DNA from: an uncultured Lachnospiraceae bacterium
GTDB taxonomy: Bacteria > Bacillota > Clostridia > Lachnospirales > Lachnospiraceae
DNA length: 38,334 nt
NCBI GenBank assembly: GCA_947648875.1
Contig: CANSPM010000038.1
Location: 1 to 38,334, forward strand
Reading direction: 5' to 3'
Made by a program: the position numbers and the translations under genes. Below the pieces are notes generated by a model. It was given only the letters and a program-made list of their open reading frames with translations. It searched no databases and was not told the origin of the DNA. Shown in pieces: positions 33,295-38,334 of this stretch. Within the stretch, counting starts at the first letter, position 1. The number at the start of each line of letters is the position of its first letter.

Positions 33295-34266
33295 ATGGAT
33301 AAAATTGCTGTACTGATACCATGCTATAATGAGGAAAAGACCATAGAAAAAGTGGTCACAGATGTGCGCAATGCTCTGCCGGAGGCCACTGTTTACGTAT
33401 ATGACAACAATTCCACAGACAATACAGCCAAGCTGGCCAGAGAAGCCGGAGCTGTCATTCGTCAGGAATATGCCCAGGGAAAAGGCAATGTGATCAGGCG
33501 TATGTTCCGGGAGATAGACGCGCAGTGCTATCTGATGGTGGACGGCGACGACACCTATCCTCTGGACTGCGCCAGGGAAATGGTGGATCAGGTGATCAGA
33601 CGTCACGCGGACATGGTGGTGGGAGACCGCCTTTCCTCCACGTACTTTACCGAGAACAAACGTCCCTTTCATAACTTCGGCAACAGCCTGATGCGCACAT
33701 GCATCAACAGTCTGTTCAAGGCGAACATCAAGGACATTATGACAGGGTACAGAGCTTTCTCCTATGAGTTTGTGAAGACTTTCCCGGTTTTCTCCAAAGG
33801 TTTTGAGATCGAGACGGAGATGACCATTCATGCTGTCAATTATGATATGCAGGTGGAGAATGTAATTGTGGAATACAGGGACCGTCCTGAAGGCAGTGTG
33901 TCCAAGCTAAACACATTCCGGGACGGTATGAGGGTCATCCGGAAAATGATGCAGTTGTATAAAAACTACAGGCCCCTGAAATGCTTTGGTCTGATCTCGC
34001 TCTTCTTTGTGATGCTGGCCGCGATTCTGTTTGCTCCCGTTGGGCTGGAGTTTTTGGAGACCGGGATGGTGCCCCGATTCCCCACGCTGATTGTGTGCGG
34101 ATTTCTGGTTATGGCGGCAATTCAGGCCTTCTTTTCCGGTATGGTGCTGGACGTGCAGGTGGCCAAAGATCGCAGGGATTTTGAGTACCATCTGAACAAG
34201 ATTTATTCCGAAAAGAGTCTGAAATGCGCAGATAAATATTGGGGAACCCAGGAAGAGCAGGAGTAG
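33295..34266 (+). CDS. GT2 family polyprenyl-phosphate glycosyltransferase (DPM1/GtrB-like)
   Basis: A 323-residue GT-A enzyme. The nucleotide-sugar domain occupies about 1-225: AVLIPCYNEEKTIEKVV, YVYDNNSTDNT with Asp37, MVDGDDTYP (81-89) with the metal-binding acidic triplet, and DIMTGYRAFSYEF and KGFEIETEM in the acceptor region. Two membrane helices follow (about 226-252 and 258-285) and a charged tail ends the protein. This is the layout of enzymes that load a sugar onto undecaprenyl phosphate for GT-C enzymes outside the membrane, so it fits the membrane proteins encoded on both sides. GGAG is six bases before the chosen ATG. The sugar nucleotide cannot be told. Confidence 0.9.
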   Translation: MDKIAVLIPCYNEEKTIEKVVTDVRNALPEATVYVYDNNSTDNTAKLAREAGAVIRQEYAQGKGNVIRRMFREIDAQCYLMVDGDDTYPLDCAREMVDQVIRRHADMVVGDRLSSTYFTENKRPFHNFGNSLMRTCINSLFKANIKDIMTGYRAFSYEFVKTFPVFSKGFEIETEMTIHAVNYDMQVENVIVEYRDRPEGSVSKLNTFRDGMRVIRKMMQLYKNYRPLKCFGLISLFFVMLAAILFAPVGLEFLETGMVPRFPTLIVCGFLVMAAIQAFFSGMVLDVQVAKDRRDFEYHLNKIYSEKSLKCADKYWGTQEEQE

Positions 34267-34305
34267 AAGCGGCATCGCCCCAGAGCAGTCCGGGATAGAT
34301 GGGAA

Positions 34306-36045
34306 ATGAAAAAGATGAAAAAATGGCAAATGAGAGTAAGCTCGGCGGTTTTTCTGTTGTTGCTTATGACTTTGGCGGGATGGGTGTCGGCTCCTGTATA
34401 TTATCTGAATGATGATGTGACCATGCGGAGCATCTTGTCGGGAGCCTGCACAGGCACTCCGGACGGACACGCGGTATACATGAAATATCCCCTGACGGGC
34501 CTGGTGGCCGGACTCTACAGGCTTTCGGGCAAATGGGGGATCTTTGTTCCGTGGTTTGATTTGTTTCTGGGGGGATGCATTCTGCTGGCCGGGGCCGGGA
34601 TTCTGGCAAGGTGTACGGAGGCGACAGGGGAAAAGCGGGCCGGGGCGCGGGCGGCAGCCGCGCTTTTGGGCATACTGCTCTTTGCCGGCCTGTTTCTGCC
34701 CCATTACCTCTATATGCATTATACTGTGGTAGCGGCCATATTGGCAGGGGGAGCGCTGTTTCTCTGGGAGACCGGGCCGGGCCGGGTACTGCCGCTTTTT
34801 CTGCTGGGTTTGTGCTATATGGTGAGGAGCCAGGTTTTTTATCTGGCGCTGCCTTTTTTGCTGGTGGCCGTTCTGTACAGGGGCCCGGAGGCGGTCAGGC
34901 GGCGGAATATCAGATTGGCAGCGGGAATCCCGCTGGTAGTCCTGGCAGCTATGGTGGCTGCTTTCTGGGGGATGGACAGCATTGGATACGGCAGCGGGGA
35001 ATGGAAAAGTTACCTGGAATACAATGACAGTCGCACAAGCCTCTACGATTATACGGATTTTTTGTCCACAGACCGGTATCAGGAGCGATATGAGGAACTG
35101 GGCCTGACCTGGGAGCAGTATCAGGTGCTTGCGCATTATGACACAGTGTTGGATCGGGAGATAGATGCCCGGGTGCTGGATCGGACGGTTATCCGTCTGC
35201 GCGCCCTGAGAGGGGAGGAGGCAAAAAGGGGGTATCTGAAACAGTGTCTGGAAAGCTATTACCGCCATGTGCGCTATGACGGCAGGCCCTACAGTCTGGT
35301 GTGGGCGGGCTGTTATGGAATACTGCTGTATCTGCTGGTGGTGCGGAAGCGATGGGATAGGCTGCTGCTTCTGGGGGCGCTTTTCGCAGGGCGCGGCCTG
35401 ATCTGGATCTACCTGATTGCCAGGGGGAGATTTCCGGAGCGGATATGGCTTTCTCTCTATCTGATGGAACTGTGTCTGCTGCTGGGCATGGTGCTGGGGG
35501 AGAGCATTGAGAGCCGGGGGAGCTGGAGAGAGCACGGCAGACGATGGATTTGCCCGGGGATTATTTCTCTGGTACTGGTGTTGTTGTGTCTGACGGCGGC
35601 AGGGCAGTTTCTGAAAACCTCTGTCAGGGTGAATGAGCAGCAGGGGAAGCAGGATCAATGGAATCTGCTGACGGAGAACCTGGAGGAGGAAGAAAATACA
35701 TTCTACCTGATGGATGTGTTCTCGGCGGTGGCCTATGCCGGGGAACTGTATAAAGAGGATTCAGGACAGGTCATGCTTCTGGGAGGCTGGCTGACACAGA
35801 GTCCCCTTGTACAGCGGCGTTTGGCGGCCTATGACGCGTCGGACGGTGCCCAGGCATTGAGGCATGGGCAGGTCCGCCTGGTTGCGGCAAAGGACAGGGA
35901 TATATCCTGGCTGGAAACGTATCTGGCGGAGAGACTGGGAGATGTGGAACTCCAAGTCCGGGAATCCGTTTCCTGCGGAGAGAACGTAGAATTTGTAATA
36001 TATCAGCTGGTAAACAAGAATGCCGCATATCCCAACATTTATTAA
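34306..36045 (+). CDS. Polytopic membrane protein, GT-C glycosyltransferase-like (3)
   Basis: A 579-residue protein with an N-terminal helix (about 12-30), then VYYLNDDVTMRSILSG with Asp36-Asp37 in the first outside loop. Several helices follow, with a soluble loop rich in charged residues at about 225-325 (SYLEYNDSRTSLYDYTDF). After more helices, an outside C-terminal domain runs from about 445 to 579. The motif NDDVTM resembles that of membrane proteins encoded in clostridial polysaccharide clusters. No family name is certain. It follows the GT2 gene by 39 bases in the same direction, so the two may share a transcript. The ATG at 34306 has GATGGGA in front; an ATG three codons later is possible. 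Confidence 0.6.
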   Translation: MKKMKKWQMRVSSAVFLLLLMTLAGWVSAPVYYLNDDVTMRSILSGACTGTPDGHAVYMKYPLTGLVAGLYRLSGKWGIFVPWFDLFLGGCILLAGAGILARCTEATGEKRAGARAAAALLGILLFAGLFLPHYLYMHYTVVAAILAGGALFLWETGPGRVLPLFLLGLCYMVRSQVFYLALPFLLVAVLYRGPEAVRRRNIRLAAGIPLVVLAAMVAAFWGMDSIGYGSGEWKSYLEYNDSRTSLYDYTDFLSTDRYQERYEELGLTWEQYQVLAHYDTVLDREIDARVLDRTVIRLRALRGEEAKRGYLKQCLESYYRHVRYDGRPYSLVWAGCYGILLYLLVVRKRWDRLLLLGALFAGRGLIWIYLIARGRFPERIWLSLYLMELCLLLGMVLGESIESRGSWREHGRRWICPGIISLVLVLLCLTAAGQFLKTSVRVNEQQGKQDQWNLLTENLEEEENTFYLMDVFSAVAYAGELYKEDSGQVMLLGGWLTQSPLVQRRLAAYDASDGAQALRHGQVRLVAAKDRDISWLETYLAERLGDVELQVRESVSCGENVEFVIYQLVNKNAAYPNIY

Positions 36046-36178
36046 AATCATATCTTGGCAGGAGAGGCCTGGAGGCAGAAGTGAAAACTTTGATTTATAG
36101 TATCAGGATGGCTGTCTGGTCTTTTTCGGTGGAAATTATGGTCTGTGTACCGTGAATTTGGAGGAATAGTAAGAGCGC

Positions 36179-37732
36179 ATGAAAAAGATGCCGGAAGTGG
36201 TAGAAAAAATAGCTACGAAAACCATATATGGAATGATGCTTCTTGTAAGTCTGGCTCTGGGATACTGGGCTGTTCGCTATACCCATGGCTATCCCTCGGA
36301 TCTGAGCGAAGGGCGGACTATTATAGAGCCGGATTCTCCGGGAGTGAACCTTTTGGTCTTCTGTGGGGTGCTTGTTGTGGCCTGGCTGCTACAGTGGGCC
36401 GTTCTGCGGGGGGAGGAGACCATAAAGAGAAAGCGCGTGCGGGGAATTGCCCTGGCCGTGACAGGCTTGATGGGGATTCTGCTTGCCATATGGGTGTCCA
36501 TCTGCCACATTACGCCGGTGTGGGACCAGATGCAGGTGTATCTGGACGCCATGGATTTTAAGGCCGGTAACTTTCGGGATATGACAGGGTATATCTATAT
36601 GTGTCCCCATCAGTATGGACTGACTTTCCTGTATGAGATATTTCTGGCATTCGGCGGAGGCTACCGGCTGTTACAGTACATGAACGTGCTGATGATTATG
36701 GGGATTGTCTGGAGCTCTTACGCGCTGGTGGACGAGTTGTTCGGGGATGTGAAGGCTTCCCTGTATGTGATTGTGGGCAACCTGCTGTTTTTCCCCATGT
36801 GGATCTATGTCAACTATGTATATGGAGAATTGCTTTCCATGGGGTTTAGCATGCTGGGAATCTGGCTGCTGGTGCGGGGATGTCACAGGAAAAGGAACCT
36901 TTGTATTCTGTTGTCGTTGTTGTTCCTGAGCGTGGCGGTGCTGGCCCGAAGCAATGTGCTGGTGTTGTTGATTGCGGTGTGTATAGCGATGCTGGTCTAC
37001 AGCCTTAAACAGCGCAGCCTGAAGCTGCTGCTGGCGGCGGTTTTAACGCTGCTGGTGCCGCTGGGTGCCATTGGGGCCATGCGCCTGAGTTATGAACTGC
37101 GGTCCGGAATCAAGATAGAGGGCGGTATACCGGCCAGCATGTATGTGGCCATGGGTATGCAGCTCTCCACAGGCGGCGCAGGTGTATATAACGGGTATAA
37201 TAATTCCGTTTTCCGGGGCGAGGCGGGAAGCGACGAAGAGAAGGCCAATGAAATCGCGCTTTCCTACATCCGTGGACGGCTACAGGAATTTAAGGAGGAC
37301 ATGAACATGGCTAAAGATTTCTACAAGGAAAAGATTCAGGAGCAGTGGAATGAGCCTACTTTTTGCAGTCTGGTGATGACCGCTACTTTTGAGCAGCCTC
37401 CCGAAGGCATAGTGGAAAAACTCTATTACGGCAGCTGGCAGCAACCCTACAGGGATTATACGAACCGCTATCTGACGGTGCTGTATCTGGGCGTGATCCT
37501 TTTCTGCGTCATTGGCCTGACGTGTAAGAGCGATATTTTACAGTGCCTTATGCTGATCGGGGTTTTTGGCGGTTTCCTGTTCAGCATTTTGTGGGAGGCC
37601 AAGTCCAGATATGTGCTGCCCTACATTGTCCTGCTGATTCCCTATATGGCCCTGGGTATTTCCGCTGCTTTGAACTGCCTGGGTGGGGTGGTGTGCGGAC
37701 TGGGAAAATGGCGGGAGAAGAGGCGGAGTTGA
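36179..37732 (+). CDS. Polytopic membrane protein, GT-C/GT39-like (4)
   Basis: A 517-residue protein with about 12 helices. The first outside loop after the third helix has HITPVWDQMQVYLDAMDF with Asp116. YMCPHQYGLTFLYE follows, in the position of the H-P motif of GT39-type enzymes. The last helices include LWEAKSRYVLPYIVLLIPYM, a strongly GT-C-like C-terminal segment in which R-Y-x-x-P is common. Unlike its neighbours it has no large C-terminal outside domain; instead a loop at about 320-410 carries MGMQLSTGGAGVYNGYNN. The ATG has a GGAGG about 14 bases upstream, farther than usual. The 133-base gap before it shows no clear promoter. It ends 16 bases before the acetyltransferase gene. Confidence 0.68.
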   Translation: MKKMPEVVEKIATKTIYGMMLLVSLALGYWAVRYTHGYPSDLSEGRTIIEPDSPGVNLLVFCGVLVVAWLLQWAVLRGEETIKRKRVRGIALAVTGLMGILLAIWVSICHITPVWDQMQVYLDAMDFKAGNFRDMTGYIYMCPHQYGLTFLYEIFLAFGGGYRLLQYMNVLMIMGIVWSSYALVDELFGDVKASLYVIVGNLLFFPMWIYVNYVYGELLSMGFSMLGIWLLVRGCHRKRNLCILLSLLFLSVAVLARSNVLVLLIAVCIAMLVYSLKQRSLKLLLAAVLTLLVPLGAIGAMRLSYELRSGIKIEGGIPASMYVAMGMQLSTGGAGVYNGYNNSVFRGEAGSDEEKANEIALSYIRGRLQEFKEDMNMAKDFYKEKIQEQWNEPTFCSLVMTATFEQPPEGIVEKLYYGSWQQPYRDYTNRYLTVLYLGVILFCVIGLTCKSDILQCLMLIGVFGGFLFSILWEAKSRYVLPYIVLLIPYMALGISAALNCLGGVVCGLGKWREKRRS

Positions 37733-37748
37733 GAAGAAAGGCGATAGA

Positions 37749-38276
37749 ATGATGCGCGAGTACAGAGACCCGGCCATGGCGATCTATCTGCGGCCCATGA
37801 CTTTTGAGGATACGGAGCTTATTGTATCCTGGCGAAATCAGGATGCTGTGCGCCGGAACTTTATTTATCAGGAACTTTTTACCAGAGAGGGCCATGAACA
37901 TTGGATTCGCACCATGGTGGAAACAGGCAGAGTGGTGCAGATGATTATCTGCGAAGCGGAGGACGGTCGACCGGTGGGTTCCGTTTATCTGCGGGACATT
38001 GACCGGCAGCACAACAAAGCGGAGTACGGCATTTTTATCGGCGGGGAAGGGGCCCGCGGAAAGGGGTATGGAACCATGGCCGCAGGGCTGATGATCCGGT
38101 ACGCTTTTGAAGAGATGGGTCTGCACAGGCTGTTCCTGCGGGTTTTTGCGGATAATACCCAGGCGATCCGCAGTTATGAGAAGGCAGGGTTTGAGAGGGA
38201 AGCCTGTCTGCGGGAGGACGTTTGCATTGACGGATGCTATCGCGATATCGTGCTGATGGGCATTTTAAACAGGTAG
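37749..38276 (+). CDS. GNAT family N-acetyltransferase (PseH/RimJ-like)
   Basis: A 175-residue acetyltransferase of the GNAT fold. It opens IYLRPMTFEDTELIVSWRNQ, a form shared by RimJ/RimL enzymes and by PseH, which acetylates the 4-amino sugar in pseudaminic acid synthesis. The acetyl-CoA loop is GEGARGKGYGTMAAGL, and the C-terminal part has LFLRVFADNTQAIRSYEKAGFEREACL. The start at 37749 has AAAGG seven bases before it; the frame extends back to 37683 inside the previous gene. Its place 16 bases behind a glycosyltransferase-like gene and 12 kb from a pseB-like gene favours a sugar substrate, but a ribosomal-protein or antibiotic acetyltransferase cannot be excluded. The last 58 bases of the window hold no further feature. 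Confidence 0.85.
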   Translation: MMREYRDPAMAIYLRPMTFEDTELIVSWRNQDAVRRNFIYQELFTREGHEHWIRTMVETGRVVQMIICEAEDGRPVGSVYLRDIDRQHNKAEYGIFIGGEGARGKGYGTMAAGLMIRYAFEEMGLHRLFLRVFADNTQAIRSYEKAGFEREACLREDVCIDGCYRDIVLMGILNR

Positions 38277-38334
38277 AATATCAGAAACCGCTGTCCCGGC
38301 GCCCGGAAGAATTACTGACCGCAGTATGGGCAGG

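Noticed and set aside
33907..35658. 583-codon open frame on the minus strand
   Set aside because: It runs antisense to the GT2 and GT-C-like genes, is very rich in Gln, Pro and His, and has no family resemblance. It arises from the codon bias of the plus-strand genes.

Overview
The window looks like chromosomal DNA of a spore-forming gut Clostridium relative, most likely a Lachnospiraceae member. The reasons are a spore maturation protein tail at the left edge, strong AGGAGG-type ribosome binding sites, a two-subunit transketolase beside AraD and an FGGY kinase, paired PadR/HAAS membrane genes, BlaI/M56 pairs, and fairly GC-rich coding DNA with AT-rich promoters. No rRNA, tRNA, CRISPR array, complete insertion sequence or phage gene was recognised. 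All assignments come from reading motifs by eye; no database search was run.

Layout. 1-3.1 kb: end of an SpmB-like gene, then a MATE exporter divergent from a LysR regulator with an ATAC-N7-GTAT box between them, then the remnant of an AEC-type transporter. 3.4-8.1 kb: a membrane-anchored Mrr-like nuclease domain protein, a DUF885 metallopeptidase-like protein, and a cytoplasmic protein made of 17 consecutive 36-residue Sel1 repeats. 8.1-12.6 kb: a pentose operon (FGGY kinase, L-ribulose-5-phosphate 4-epimerase, split transketolase) with its own promoter and terminator. 12.7-18.8 kb: a membrane-anchored amidase with an unusual cytoplasmic repeat tail, ribulose-phosphate 3-epimerase, and a large GH2 glycosidase ending in a strong terminator.

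18.9-20.1 kb: a PadR regulator and HAAS-domain membrane protein on the minus strand, behind a consensus promoter. 20.1-24.4 kb: an AT-richer island with two tandem BlaI-type repressor/M56 metallopeptidase cassettes. Both membrane sensors have the BlaR1 layout but end in a conserved, roughly 70-residue extracytoplasmic domain with two cysteines instead of a beta-lactam-binding domain. One cassette also carries an overlapping gene for a small exported protein. This is the best candidate here for an undescribed signalling system.

24.5-38.3 kb: a surface-glycan or protein-glycosylation region. It holds a PseB-like UDP-GlcNAc 4,6-dehydratase, a DUF6020-like membrane protein, five more large membrane proteins with GT-C-like features, a DPM1/GtrB-like GT2 that would make a polyprenyl-phosphate sugar donor, and a GNAT acetyltransferase at the right edge. 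A plausible reading is that the GT2 charges the lipid carrier, the membrane proteins transfer sugars outside the cell, and PseB plus the acetyltransferase belong to nucleotide-sugar synthesis that continues beyond the window. The sugars and acceptors cannot be read from the sequence.
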